64,000 nucleotides of DNA from Streptomyces sp. MJM8645 (GCF_001625365.1 NZ_LJJF01000002.1:868001-932000); one strand, 5' to 3'. Shown: positions 39,941 to 48,600, counted from the first letter of the stretch. Translations and numbers: made by a program. The notes: generated by a model from the sequence alone, not told the origin.

Positions 39941-42901
39941 TCACCCCCTCGCCTTTATCGGTACTGGGGCGCGCTGGGGCCCTCCGCTCACCACGAGGCC
40001 GAGCAGGTCGTCGTAGCGCAGTTGGAAGTCACCGAGGGCGGCGTCCCCGCGCTCGTCGAGTTCGAGGGCCAGGCTGTATCGCAGCCATGGATGGTCGCGC
40101 CAGCCCGACAGCGGACCGAGCGCCTGCTCGGCGACCATTGTCAGTTTGGTGGGCAGGCGCACCGTCCCGGAGAGCACGTCGTCCACCATCTCGGCCGCGA
40201 CCGTCCCGTTGGGGCCGAGCTTGCGGCCCGTCATCGCGTGGAAGTCTTCCCCGGTGCGGCACATCAGCACGACCTCGACGCTCCGGTCCCCGTCCCGGAC
40301 GAGTGCCTCGAACTGCCCCTCTGCCAGCGTGCCGTGGGCTCCGTAGTGCAGACCGGCCAGAGTCTGCGAACCGTGTTCCCCGGCGCGGGTCAGGACGTAC
40401 TGGGCGGCTTCCTCGCGGCGTTTGGCCTGCCGCTTCTCCCAGTCCTGTCGCGCCTGCGCCTCGGCCTCGGCCCACTCCGCCGGGACGACGGGATCGGTGC
40501 CGTAGACCCGGGCGACCAGGTCCGGCACCTGGCCTGGGATGCTCCACGCGCCTGCGTCGGCCTTCGCCGCCCGTTCGACCTCGGCGGCCGTGCGCAGCAG
40601 GAGGTAGCGGCCGTAGATCCCCTCGGAGTCGCGCAGGATCTGCGGCACGCCGTCGTCGTCGAGGCGGATACCGGTGATGACAACGGTGGGCCGGGACAGC
40701 CGGCGGGGGCGCTGCACGCCGTCGTGGCGGTGGAGGCGTCCGATGCGCTGGAGGAGCAGGTCCATCGGAGCGAGGTCGGTGATCAGCAGATCGGCGTCGA
40801 CGTCGAAGGACTGCTCCGCGAGCTGGGTCGCGACGACGATCATCCTGCCGGGACGCCCGGATCCCTCGGCCGGTGGTCCGAGGAGCTTCAGCACCTCCTG
40901 CGTACGGTCCGCCCGGTGGCCGGCGTGCAGGCGCCCGTGCAGGAGCCGGACATCAGCGCCGAACTCCTTGCGGAGGGCCTCGAACGTGGACTGGGCGCGG
41001 GCCACGGTGTTCCGGATGACCAGCACGCACCCGCCGTCGACCAGCCGCTCCCTCAGATAGTCGACCACGGCGGCATCCTGCGCGACTTGGGCGTCGGTCC
41101 GCGTCAGCTGTTCATCGAGCACCTCGACCCGCACCTGAAGGTCCTCACGCCAGGATGCGGTGCTCTCCACCAGCACTTCCGGCCGCCCGTCCGGCCCCGC
41201 CCAGGCCGCCGTGACGCTCGGATAGCCCTCCGGCTCGGGCAGCTCCGGGGCCGCCGAGGCCTCCGCCGAGGCCTCCGCCGACTGCGTACCGGCCAGGTAG
41301 GCGGCGACCAGACGACGCCGCTGCTCCGGCGGCAGCGTCGCCGACAGCAGCACCACCGGCACGCCGGCCTGCCCGAGCCACCACAGGCCCTCCAGCAGGA
41401 ACTGCGACATGTAGACGTCGGCGGCGTGGACCTCGTCGAGGATCACGACCTTGCCCACCAGGCCGGCCATCCGCAGCATCACGTGCTTGGTACGGGTCGC
41501 GGCGTACAGGAGCTGGTCGATGGTGCCGACCGCGAACGGGCTCAGCAACCCCCGGCGGCGGCCGAGGAACCACTCGGCGGGGGCCCGGCGCTCCCCGTCC
41601 GTGCAGCCGTCGAAGCAGTCGGTCTGCATACCGAACTCGTCCTCCCCCACTGAAGCGAAGGGGTCGTCGGCGTCCTGCCCCCACTCCCCCGCGCCCTCCA
41701 GCAGGCCGCGCCACTCCTTGTTGAACATCCGCTTGCCGTGCAGCAGCGCGACCTGGCCCTCCAGCCCGTCGCCGACCTCGCGCAGCCACGACCGGACCTG
41801 GGTGAACATCGGGTCCGCCGTCGCCTGGGTCGGCATGCCCAGGAACGCCCCGTCCGCACCGTGACGCGCTGCCAGCAGCTCGGCCGCCGCCAGCGCCGCC
41901 TTCGTCTTCCCCTCCCCCATCGGCGCCTCGACGATCACCAGACCGGGCCCGCCCATCCGACGCACCGCGTCGAGGACCAACTCCTGCGAAGGCCTGGTCC
42001 CGTGGCCGAACCGGTCCCGGAACGTCTCCGGGCCGGGCGCCGCCAACGCCCCCCATCCACCGCGCAGTTCGAGCCTCGACCACGCCGCCGTGGCCCGCCT
42101 CCGCGCTTGATGCAACGTCACCTTCGCCAGATCGGACACACCCGTGAAGTGCCGCTCGTCGCTGGCGATCCAGTCCGCCATCACCACGAAACCGGACAGC
42201 TGAAGCTGCGCCGCCCGACTCGGCACCAGCACCGGCTCCACCGCGGCCAGCGGCGACTCCCCCTCATAGCCGAGCTCCCGCGAGAACACCTCCACCAGCG
42301 CCGACTGAGCCAGCTTCCAGGGGCGGCTGCTACCTTGCAGCTTTTCGTTCTTCTTCGGCGGACTCAGCTGCCCCAGCGTCGGAATCAGCCCGTGGTGGCC
42401 GGCGACCAGCGGCCAGACCCAACCGACCTGCTCCTGCGACCACTTCGCTTTGGTGAGCAACGCCCTCAGCACCCGGCCACCGGCCTTGTCATGCCGCCAA
42501 GACGAGCCCTTCACCGCGTACTTGTCCCAGGTGAGCCCCGCTTGACGGACCGCGGCCTCGCCGGCGGCATCGAGATGCTGAAACGCCGGGGTGGCCTTGC
42601 CACAGTCATGAATCCCGCACAACCAGGCGAACAGACGCCGCCCCTTACCCGCACCCCCCGCCAGAGCGTCCAGACGCCACCGCGTCACCGGCGGCAGGTA
42701 GCGGTCCCAGACAATCTCGGCCACCGCCGCAGTGTCCAGCATGTGCGACAGCAGAAGGTTGGCCGTCCCCCCAGCCCGCCCGGCAGACTTACCCCACAGC
42801 GCACCCAGCCACCCCCTGACCTCGGGCGGGTACCACTGCCAACGACCCTCAACCATCGTCTCAACCTCCACGTGCAGATACGCTTCGAGAGCGTAGGACA
42901 C
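39941..42901 (-). CDS. cas3: CRISPR-associated helicase/nuclease Cas3, type I-E
   Basis: A 986-residue protein with an N-terminal HD nuclease (LLLSHMLDTAAVA, GIHDCGKATPAFQ near 97, VAGHHG) and an SF2 helicase (EAPMGEGKTKAAL near 325, VILDEVHAADVY near 487, LLSATLPPEQ near 522). It unwinds and degrades Cascade-bound DNA. GTG 42901 is used because the duplicated cas3 stump keeps the same codon and reading frame upstream of the alternative ATG 42856, which itself has a good GGAGG. A 210-bp gap separates it from cse1. Confidence 0.94.
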   Translation of the reverse strand: MSYALEAYLHVEVETMVEGRWQWYPPEVRGWLGALWGKSAGRAGGTANLLLSHMLDTAAVAEIVWDRYLPPVTRWRLDALAGGAGKGRRLFAWLCGIHDCGKATPAFQHLDAAGEAAVRQAGLTWDKYAVKGSSWRHDKAGGRVLRALLTKAKWSQEQVGWVWPLVAGHHGLIPTLGQLSPPKKNEKLQGSSRPWKLAQSALVEVFSRELGYEGESPLAAVEPVLVPSRAAQLQLSGFVVMADWIASDERHFTGVSDLAKVTLHQARRRATAAWSRLELRGGWGALAAPGPETFRDRFGHGTRPSQELVLDAVRRMGGPGLVIVEAPMGEGKTKAALAAAELLAARHGADGAFLGMPTQATADPMFTQVRSWLREVGDGLEGQVALLHGKRMFNKEWRGLLEGAGEWGQDADDPFASVGEDEFGMQTDCFDGCTDGERRAPAEWFLGRRRGLLSPFAVGTIDQLLYAATRTKHVMLRMAGLVGKVVILDEVHAADVYMSQFLLEGLWWLGQAGVPVVLLSATLPPEQRRRLVAAYLAGTQSAEASAEASAAPELPEPEGYPSVTAAWAGPDGRPEVLVESTASWREDLQVRVEVLDEQLTRTDAQVAQDAAVVDYLRERLVDGGCVLVIRNTVARAQSTFEALRKEFGADVRLLHGRLHAGHRADRTQEVLKLLGPPAEGSGRPGRMIVVATQLAEQSFDVDADLLITDLAPMDLLLQRIGRLHRHDGVQRPRRLSRPTVVITGIRLDDDGVPQILRDSEGIYGRYLLLRTAAEVERAAKADAGAWSIPGQVPDLVARVYGTDPVVPAEWAEAEAQARQDWEKRQAKRREEAAQYVLTRAGEHGSQTLAGLHYGAHGTLAEGQFEALVRDGDRSVEVVLMCRTGEDFHAMTGRKLGPNGTVAAEMVDDVLSGTVRLPTKLTMVAEQALGPLSGWRDHPWLRYSLALELDERGDAALGDFQLRYDDLLGLVVSGGPQRAPVPIKARG

Positions 42902-43056
42902 GGCACTGACAACTCGCCTCGGAGCAAAGAAATATGACGGTCATACATCGAATCCCCTCCGGGCTGCCATCCGATCGAACTGAATCAATCAGGCCCTTCT
43001 GCCGCTAATCACCGCAGGTCAGAAAGCATCGGCCCCGCGCTCGCGGGGATTGCTCC
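42772..43056. repeat. Duplicated segment, copy 1: cas3 5' end, leader and first repeat
   Basis: This 285-bp segment matches 44541-44825 with a constant offset of 1769 bp, no net insertion or deletion and, by eye, roughly 80% identity. It contains the first 40 or so cas3 codons, the cas3-array intergenic region and the first repeat of array 2. The last 50 bp before the repeat (CTGAATCAATCAGGCCC, then CGCTAATCACCGCAGGTCAG) are the best conserved and probably form the CRISPR leader. Confidence 0.85.
42902..43027 (+). promoter_or_regulatory. Leader of CRISPR array 2 and divergent cas3 promoter region
   Basis: This 126-bp, relatively AT-rich stretch lies between the cas3 start and array 2, which point away from each other. 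The part nearest the repeat is almost identical to the sequence before array 3, as expected of a leader that directs spacer integration. It should also hold the cas operon promoter on the other strand. Confidence 0.7.
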
Positions 43057-43239
43057 TGCCCGGGCCGTCGTCGTTGGCCCTGCCAGTAATCGGCCCCGCG
43101 CTCGCGGGGATTGCTCGTGAGCGGGCCAAGGCGGCCGAGCTGACGGCGGGTCGGCCCCGCGCTCGCGGGGATTGCTCCGACTTCATGCTCCACATCCAGG
43201 CGACCTTCGGGTCGGCCCCGCGCTCGCGGGGATTGCTCC
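43028..43239 (+). CRISPR. CRISPR array 2 (type I-E, four repeats, three spacers)
   Basis: Repeats of 29 nt at 43028-43056, 43089-43117, 43150-43178 and 43211-43239 have the form RTCGGCCCCGCGC...GGGGATTGCTCC, with 32-nt spacers (61-bp period). The array reads rightward, away from cas3, and has a recognisable leader, so it is the likely active acquisition site. The repeats are nearly identical, differing only in the first base and in the last base of repeat 2. Confidence 0.97.
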
Positions 43240-43325
43240 GGCCTCGACCCGCCCACGCTCGACCAGCTCAGCGCGATCGCCCGCGCGATCGGGATCCCGC
43301 TCTGGCGCCTGTTCCTCGACGAGTA
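43240..43325 (+). pseudogene. 3' fragment of an XRE-type helix-turn-helix regulator
   Basis: Directly after the last repeat of array 2 the frame starting at 43240 reads GLDPPTLDQLSAIARAIGIP then LWRLFLDE and a TAG stop at 43323-43325. TLDQLSAIARAIGIPLWRLF is typical of the last helices of an XRE (HTH_3) domain. No start codon or first helices exist because the CRISPR repeat replaces them. I infer a truncated gene; a chance resemblance is possible over 28 codons. Confidence 0.45.
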
Positions 43326-43364
43326 GCACTGGCCGGCCGCACCACCGTACGGCCGACCGGGGAG

Positions 43365-43631
43365 TCACTTCTCGGGGTTCGGCGGCGGGTCGGCCGGCGG
43401 CGGCGGGGTCTTCGGTGCCGCCGGCGGTGCCTTCGGGCCACCGATTCCGCCCGAACCGCCACTGGGGTCCTTCTGCGGGGTCATGTCGTCCTCCTCGATC
43501 TCCTCGTCCGCCGGGATCGGGATCTCGCCCGGCGGCGGCATCAGGGGGTGCCGCCCGCGGTTTGGGCCCGCGGTCTCACGGCGGCCCCGACTCCAAGCAC
43601 CCTGGCGTTTAGGGGGGATGGTGGCGCTCAT
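43365..43631 (-). CDS. Small Pro-rich hypothetical protein
   Basis: An 88-residue protein of unknown function. The N-terminal half is basic (PPKRQGAWSRGRRE), the middle acidic (ADEEIEEDD) and the C-terminus Gly/Pro/Ala-rich. GAGAGGACACC before ATG 43631 is a good ribosome-binding site, which is the main reason to call it. It lies 46 bp downstream of the Cys-containing gene and may be co-transcribed. It lies between CRISPR arrays 2 and 3. Confidence 0.5.
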   Translation of the reverse strand: MSATIPPKRQGAWSRGRRETAGPNRGRHPLMPPPGEIPIPADEEIEEDDMTPQKDPSGGSGGIGGPKAPPAAPKTPPPPADPPPNPEK

Positions 43632-43677
43632 GGTGTCCTCTCTGTGACTGTCCTGCCGGGTCACCCATGATGGGGCC

Positions 43678-44013
43678 TCAGCCCCACCCGTTGCCGAACG
43701 TCCCCACCGGATGGCCGAGGTCCGCACACGGCGCACAGATCACCCGCGAGTACAGCACCGCGGGGCCGCGCACGATTGACTCGACACCGCCCGGCAGCGA
43801 CGCCGAACCCGCCGGAGACCCTCGGGTCGAACAGGTCCGAGTCGCTCGGGCCTCGGTGTAGCAGGACCAGCAGACGACTCGGCGCGGGTCTTCGGTCAGC
43901 AGCGCCATGGGCTGGATGCTGGTCAGGTGCGCGCAGAGCCGCAGCGTGCCGTCTTGCCGGGCCTGGTCCATGGTGGTGGTGGCGTCTCGCACCCACTGGC
44001 TGGCCTCCTCCAT
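43678..44013 (-). CDS. Hypothetical Cys-rich protein
   Basis: A protein of at least 111 residues with spaced cysteines (LRLCAHL, VVCWSCYTEA, VICAPCADLGHP) that could bind zinc. ATG 44013 is the first standard start. The frame is open for about 57 more codons, up to the cutA stop, in a stretch that looks coding (ADDAGSWSALTSLWDQASAS), so the true start may be non-standard or the gene 5'-truncated. Function unknown. Confidence 0.5.
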   Translation of the reverse strand: MEEASQWVRDATTTMDQARQDGTLRLCAHLTSIQPMALLTEDPRRVVCWSCYTEARATRTCSTRGSPAGSASLPGGVESIVRGPAVLYSRVICAPCADLGHPVGTFGNGWG

Positions 44014-44183
44014 GGGGACCGCTCCGGCCTGTCGGACGCCGGCCTCCGCGAGCAGCCTGTCCGTGTGGGCCGCGCTCGCGCTGGCCTGGTCCCACAGGGA
44101 GGTGAGGGCCGACCAGCTCCCGGCATCGTCGGCGGCCCAGGCCTTTCGAGACGAGATCCGGGCCTCCTTGAAGTAACTGCCGA

Positions 44184-44507
44184 TCAGCTTCGCGTCTCAG
44201 CGGCCACCCACTCCAGATAGGCGGCCGATCCAGTGATCACCGGCACCCCGACGACCTCCGGCGTGTCGTAGGAGTGCAGCTCAACGATGCGCGCGCACAG
44301 CCGATCGGCCAGGCTCGCCCGGGACTTGAAGTCGACCCGCCACTCGGCGGAGTCCTGCACCGCACCGTCCCACCAGTAGACGGACTGGACACGGTAGACC
44401 TGCGCACACGCGGCCAAGCGGTCACGGATCACCGCCGAAGCGAGCTCACGGGCCTTCGTCTCGTCGTCATGGGTCGTCGTCACCACAACGAAGTCACTGG
44501 TCGTCAT
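44184..44507 (-). CDS. cutA: Divalent-cation tolerance protein CutA
   Basis: A 107-residue CutA1 homologue: VVVTTTHDDETKARELASAVIRDRLAACAQVYRVQSVYWWDGAVQ, then FKSRASLADRLCARIVELHSYDTPEVVGVPV. The family forms trimers and is linked to copper tolerance and other roles. Its position between two CRISPR arrays is unusual, and the duplicated cas3 stump lies 30-40 bp upstream. ATG 44507 gives the standard N-terminus. Confidence 0.93.
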   Translation of the reverse strand: MTTSDFVVVTTTHDDETKARELASAVIRDRLAACAQVYRVQSVYWWDGAVQDSAEWRVDFKSRASLADRLCARIVELHSYDTPEVVGVPVITGSAAYLEWVAAETRS

Positions 44508-44529
44508 ACCGTGACGGTACCCGGCATCA

Positions 44530-44685
44530 ACCGCCGCCCCCACTCTGCCCGACGGACCTACCCCACAGCACGCCCAGCCAGCCCCTGACCTCGGGCGGAT
44601 GCTGCTGCCAACGGTCCTCAACCATCGTCTCAACCTCCACCTGCGAGTACGCTTCGAGAACGTAGGCCACGGCACTAACAACCAG
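44530..44685 (-). pseudogene. cas3 5'-terminal remnant
   Basis: The reverse frame reads VAYVLEAYSQVEVETMVEDR, WQQHPPEVRGWLGVLWGRSV and GQSGG before it stops; the intact cas3 at 42901 begins VSYALEAYLHVEVETMVEGR. About 48 codons survive. The frame is still open, so the decay is recent or the substitutions were under selection before truncation. It cannot make a working Cas3. Confidence 0.8.
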
Positions 44686-44825
44686 CCCTGGGGCAAGGAG
44701 AGATGGCAACAACGCATCGACTGTTCGACGGGCCCTCTACCAATCGAACTGAATCAATCAGGCCCCTCGCCCGCTAATCACCGCAGGTCAGAAAGCATCG
44801 GCCCCGCGCTCGCGGGGGTTGTTCC
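44541..44825. repeat. Duplicated segment, copy 2: cas3 stump, leader and first repeat
   Basis: This is the second copy of 42772-43056 (constant offset 1769 bp). It ends at the left in Gly codons just before the cutA promoter and continues at the right into array 3. It shows that array 3 once had a cas3 gene beside it, or that a block ending inside cas3 was duplicated with its leader. Confidence 0.85.
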
Positions 44826-44947
44826 GGTGCTGGCGAGCTGCTGGGCGAGCGCGGTCTATCGGCCCCGCGCTCGCGGGGGTTGTTCCGCCACCAGGTCCGC
44901 GACGATGCCCACCTGGACATCGGCCCCGCGCTCGCGGGGGTTGCTCC
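44797..44947 (+). CRISPR. CRISPR array 3 (type I-E, three repeats, two spacers)
   Basis: Repeats of 29 nt at 44797-44825, 44858-44886 and 44919-44947 are of the form ATCGGCCCCGCGC...GGGGGTTGTTCC, with 32-nt spacers. The GGGGGTTG variant differs from GGGGATTG in array 2 but matches array 4. A leader like that of array 2 precedes it. The last repeat is not degenerate, which suggests that the array once continued. Confidence 0.97.
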
Positions 44948-45287
44948 GCGGCCTCCCACTCAGACGACCACAGCAGTTCGCGGTGCTCACTCCTTCGCCC
45001 GATGATGCTGGCCCGACGAGACGACAAAATAGGCGTGGACGCGTCAAACTGTTCGCGAATTGAGTCGCTGAATTCAACAGGTTCCCTGCGGAACTGGGCG
45101 TACGAGTCGCCAAAGGAGACCGCCGGCCGTGAGCCCGGCCGCGGTCCAGGGCCGTCCTGCCTAGCACGCCGAGCCAGCGCCGAGGTCTAGGAGAGAACAG
45201 CTGGCTCTCCCTCAGTGCCGCCCAGACTGCTGCGGGCACGGGATTTTTCCGAGGGTGGTTGATTTCTTTCAGGACCATCTTCGCGGC
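44948..45287. other. Gap after array 3
   Basis: This 340-bp stretch has no gene I can support. A reverse frame without a standard start (about 44950-45185) has coding-like composition (SFGDSYAQFRREPVEFSDSI) and runs into the last repeat of array 3; it may be a gene fragment cut by the array boundary. No hairpin or repeat stands out. Confidence 0.35.
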
Positions 45288-45731
45288 TTATTCTCCCTGG
45301 TCGGCCGCAGATCGCAATAACAGCACGGGAGTTAGACGCCTATGGGCGCTAACCACGTCGAGCGTGACCGAGTTCAAGGTCTTCCAGGCTTGGGAAGCCT
45401 TCGCTGAGAACGGTTCCGGACCCTCGATCCGCACCAGAGCCAGAGCATTCAGCAGCTCCCGCCACATTTGCGCGACCTCGTCCAAATCAAATGTCTTCTC
45501 AGCGATCTTAAGAACCCTGATCGTCTCCAGCTGCTGTTCCCCCGCAAGGACGAACGTGATCGCGGCTTCTCGTCGCGTGTTGCCGCGCCATTCATCGTGG
45601 GCCGCCTGCGAGGCGACCTCGGCAGTTCGCTGGGAAGCGCGAGTCTGCCGCAGGCCGACGATCAAGGCAGCGGGCACCCCGAGGATCGCGGCCCCTGATG
45701 CTGCAAGCGCTGATATCACTTCAACTTGCAT
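45288..45731 (-). CDS. Hypothetical membrane-anchored helical protein
   Basis: A 147-residue protein. ISALAASGAAILGVPAALIVGL near the N-terminus is a likely single membrane anchor; the rest is helical and charged (TRASQRTAEVASQAAHDEW, EAAITFVLAGEQQLETIRVL). It resembles small membrane-attached accessory proteins, but I recognise no family. ATG 45731 starts right before the anchor; the longer open frame is a shadow. Confidence 0.6.
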   Translation of the reverse strand: MQVEVISALAASGAAILGVPAALIVGLRQTRASQRTAEVASQAAHDEWRGNTRREAAITFVLAGEQQLETIRVLKIAEKTFDLDEVAQMWRELLNALALVRIEGPEPFSAKASQAWKTLNSVTLDVVSAHRRLTPVLLLRSAADQGE

Positions 45732-45871
45732 GCAGTCATGATGCCCCGGCTGGCGAGCGGTTGGGCTGAGACCCGCGAACCGGGGGATGCGGAGCGGCTG
45801 TTCTTGGGGTCGGCCAGCATCTCTCACATGCTGTGCGGTCGGCGTCCTCTCAGCTGCCGGCCGCAGGTGGT

Positions 45872-45892
45872 GCATCGGCCTTCGGCCGATGC
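45872..45892. other. Perfect 9-bp hairpin in a 299-bp gap
   Basis: GCATCGGCC, TTC loop, GGCCGATGC. It sits between two leftward genes (46031 and 45731) and could be a terminator or part of the promoter of the downstream gene. Confidence 0.5.
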
Positions 45893-45978
45893 GGCGGTGC
45901 CGCGCCCGTCTCGCTGCGTCTGGCCGAACGGCGGCGCGAGTGTCCTTCCATCGGAGGTGTTGGGCTTCCGGCCGCGCG

Positions 45979-45998
45979 GGAGCCCCGGTGGGGGCTCC
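45979..45998 (-). terminator. Hairpin downstream of the XRE/TPR pseudogene
   Basis: GGAGCCCC (45979-45986), a GGTG loop and GGGGCTCC (45991-45998) form a perfect 8-bp stem 33 bp after the stop of the leftward gene at 46031. It probably ended its transcription. Confidence 0.6.
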
Positions 45999-46030
45999 TC
46001 CGGCGCCCGCCCCCACCGGATCCGGGTCGG

Positions 46031-47218
46031 TCAGCTGGCGAGAGCTTCGCCGAGTCGGTCGCGGGCGAGGCCGGCGAGGGTGCGGTGAAGGGCCTCGGCG
46101 CGGGACCGGACCAGCCCGTCCCGGAACGCTGCTGGCAGCTGCTGCCAGACCCCAACGGCCATGTCAGCGGCGGCGGCCGGGTCGCCGTCCATGCTCAGGC
46201 AGGTCGCGGCGTCCATGGTCAGCAGGGCCCGGGTCATGACGGACGGCGATTTGGTGAGGGCGAGGGCTGCATCCTGTTCGGCGTTCGCCTCGCGGGTGCG
46301 GCCCATCAGCGTGAACGCCTGGGACAGGTGGACGTGATGCTTCTGGAGCGGGTAGCCGAACCAGGTGTCGGCGGCCTGCGCGGAGTTCAGGTGTTCGGCG
46401 ATGTTACGGGCGTCCGCGACCGCGCGAAGGGCCCCTCGGTGGTCACCGATGGAGGCCAGGGCGCGCGCGGTGACGGCGGCGGCCAGAGCTGCGGCGGCCG
46501 TGGGGGTTCGGCCTGCCTCGCGACGAGCGCAGATAGCCAGGTTCGCGGCAGCGTTCGGGGCGCCGTAGTTCAGCGGGACCATCGCGTGCCGGGCCAGGAC
46601 CCAGGCCAGCATGTGCCGATCACCGGACTCGCGGGCGGCCTTCTCGGCGGTGGCGAACCAGCCGTGGGAGTCGCGCTGGTCACCCCGGTCGTGCTGGATG
46701 ATCGCAACCAGTCCGGTGATCCCAGCCGCGGTGCGGGCCAGGTCGGTACGGGTGCCGGCGGGGTGCGGGCGGCTGAGGACGTCTTGCAGGAGACCGAGGT
46801 CCTGGCGCATCTGTGTCAGCACGACCCCGGGCGCCCGACCGTGGTAGCCGCCGCGGTGGCGTTCGAACGCCCCGTCGAGGTAGGCGAGGTCGCCAGCGTC
46901 GGAGCCGGACAGTCCGGCGTCGATCCCCTCTCGCGCCTCCGCGATGCCGGGCAGCGCGGCGACACCTGTCGCCAGTGCCGCCGCGCCGAGAAACTGTCGT
47001 CGATTCACCGCCGTACCCTCCTCTCCTTCGTCTTCGACCGGCTGCTGGTGGAGCCTGCGCCAGCGCCGCGAGGTGGTCACTGCTCGGGCGACCTCCTCCA
47101 CCGAGAGCCCGTACCCGTCGGCCAGCAGCTGGTGCCACCTCGGGGTGGGCAGACGTCGCTCGGTCTCCCAGCGCTTCAGGTTCTCCGGGTCGAACCACGT
47201 GCCGCCTTGAGCGTCCTG
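46031..47218 (-). pseudogene. XRE-family regulator with TPR-like domain, 5'-truncated by IS
   Basis: The frame is open from 46031 to the left end of an IS at 47219. It begins TWFDPENLKRWETERRLPTP, the second half of a Streptomyces XRE-type DNA-binding domain, then SVEEVARAV, a NRRQFLGAAALATG hydrophobic segment usual in this family, and about 300 residues of TPR-like helices (LAWVLARHAMVPLNYGA, AFTLMGRTREANAEQDAAL). The start codon and first helix are missing, so the protein cannot bind DNA normally. An internal GTG start (near 47101) might still give the TPR part. Confidence 0.75.
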
Positions 47219-47316
47219 TAAGAGGGTGTTCTGCGAGTGTCGGTGGGTCTAGTCGTACTTGAAGGCAGGTTGTCCGGTTTTGGGACTTCACGATCGGCCG
47301 GAAATGCGGTGCGCTG

Positions 47317-48189
47317 GTGGGCGTGGGTGGACGCGCTCCGTACCCGAGTGACCTGTCGGATGAGGCCTGGGAGCTGATCGGGCCGGTCATCGTCGCCTGG
47401 AAGGGCCGGCACACCTCGGTCAGCGGCCACCAGGGCGGCTACGACATGCGGGAGATCGTGAACGCGATCCTCTACCAGGCCCGCACCGGCTGCCAGTGGC
47501 GGTACCTGCCGCACGACCTGCCGCCGAAGAGCGTGGTGTACTACTACTTCGTACTGTGGCGAGACGATGGCACCGTCGAGACCGTCCACGACCTGATGCG
47601 CTGGCAGGTCCGCGAGATGCGCAGACGTCACGAGGACCCCACCGCTGCCGTCCTGGACTCGCAGACCGTGCGGGTCTCGACGAACGCGCCCAAGGAAACC
47701 ACCGGACTGGATGCGGGCAAGAAGAGCCCGGGCCGCAAGCGGGGTATCGCCACCGACGTCCTGGGCCTGATCATCGCCGTCGTGGTGGTCGCCGCCAGCG
47801 TGCACGACAACGCCATCGGAATCACGCTGCTGGACAAGGTCGCCGCGAGCGCGCCCACCGTGACCAAGGCATGGGTCGACGCCGGATTCAAGAACGCCGT
47901 CGTCGCGCACGGCGCCCGCCTGGGCATCGATGTCGAGGTCGTCCAGCGCGAGCCCGGCACACGAGGGTTCACGCCCGAGCCGAAGCGGTGGGTGGTCGAG
48001 CAGACGTGGGGCACCTTGATGCTGCACCGCCGCCTGGCGCGGGACTACGAGGCACTGCCCGTCAGTTCGGTGGCGGTGGTCCACTGGTCGATGACCGACG
48101 TCATGCTCCACCGGCTGACCCGCACCGCCACTGCGAGCTGGCGCGACCCGCCCGCCGCGCGGGCCGACGACGGCGGGAGGACCCCATGA
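47317..48189 (+). CDS. IS5-family transposase (element A, copy 1)
   Basis: A 290-residue DDE transposase. YPSDLSDEAWELIGPVI is the usual N-terminus. The catalytic residues are Asp in VLDSQTVR, Asp in AWVDAGFKN and Glu in WVVEQTWGTLMLHRRLARDYE. The reading frame is complete, but this IS copy has lost its right end, so it could act only in trans on copy 2. The stop overlaps the accessory gene start (ATGA). Confidence 0.9.
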   Translation: MGVGGRAPYPSDLSDEAWELIGPVIVAWKGRHTSVSGHQGGYDMREIVNAILYQARTGCQWRYLPHDLPPKSVVYYYFVLWRDDGTVETVHDLMRWQVREMRRRHEDPTAAVLDSQTVRVSTNAPKETTGLDAGKKSPGRKRGIATDVLGLIIAVVVVAASVHDNAIGITLLDKVAASAPTVTKAWVDAGFKNAVVAHGARLGIDVEVVQREPGTRGFTPEPKRWVVEQTWGTLMLHRRLARDYEALPVSSVAVVHWSMTDVMLHRLTRTATASWRDPPAARADDGGRTP

Positions 48190-48260
48190 GGGACATGCTG
48201 GAGAAGATCAGCACCCGGCAGCGGCTGGTGCGCGAGACCATCGCGCAACTGCGCGAACAG
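48186..48260 (+). pseudogene. IS element A accessory gene, truncated
   Basis: MRDMLEKISTRQRLVRETIA and a few more residues match the accessory protein of copy 2 (58162 leftward), then the sequence is cut by the ISL3-type fragment. Only about 25 codons remain. Confidence 0.75.
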
Positions 48261-48600
48261 GCTCGCGGAACGTCTGCCGTGGGCAGCCGAGCACCGGGCA
48301 GACCAGACGTCGGACCCGCACCGAGACGACGACCCGCCGCCCATCCACCGGGACATCCGCGACCACCCGGCCGTGGAACCCGTGCACCCGCCCCGTCGGC
48401 CGCCCACACACCGGGCACGGCACCGGATCATCCCGCGTCCGCGCCGACACCCGGATGACCTCGCCCTCGTCCGCCACCCCCTCGATGACGAGGGCCGACA
48501 GCCCCGAAAACACCACGCTCACAAGCTCGTTGACATCACGCACATCATGCCAACGACCGACGTCACCCTTCGTCACCACCGATTACGGGACAGAGCCTTT
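48261..48600 (-). mobile_element. ISL3-family element fragment
   Basis: The reverse strand encodes the first 105 or so residues of an ISL3-type transposase (48579 leftward): NELVSVVFSGLSALVIEG, then PCPVCGRPTGRVHGFHGRVV with its Cys pair, and LVCPVLGCPRQTFREP. It stops at the junction with IS A at 48260. GGCTCTGTCCCGTAA (about 48583-48597, reverse strand) looks like the ISL3 outer end. The catalytic part is gone. Confidence 0.75.

Larger units (their letters stand above)
47219..48260 (+). mobile_element. IS5-type element A, copy 1 (right end lost)
   Basis: The left end TAAGAGGGTGTTCTGCGAG matches the end of copy 2 (TGAGAGGGCGTTCTGCGAG at 58786, reversed). The copy contains an intact transposase and the first 25 codons of an accessory gene, then changes at 48260 to an ISL3-type fragment. 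Its insertion truncated the XRE-type regulator to the left. Confidence 0.8.

Noticed and set aside
37787..41653. A 1288-codon open frame on the plus strand across cse2, cse1 and cas3
   Set aside because: It is antisense to three well-recognised cas genes, has no family resemblance and is Gly/Ala/Arg-rich, as expected from a GC-rich third-position shadow.
43005..43256. Small open frames that read through CRISPR repeats (also at 44774 and 44788)
   Set aside because: Their apparent protein repeats (NPRERGAD and the like) are translations of CRISPR repeats, not genes.
43272..43300. A fifth repeat of array 2
   Set aside because: The sequence at the expected 61-bp step is palindrome-like (GCGATCGCCCGCGCGATCG) but does not match the repeat; it is better read as the end of an HTH gene.
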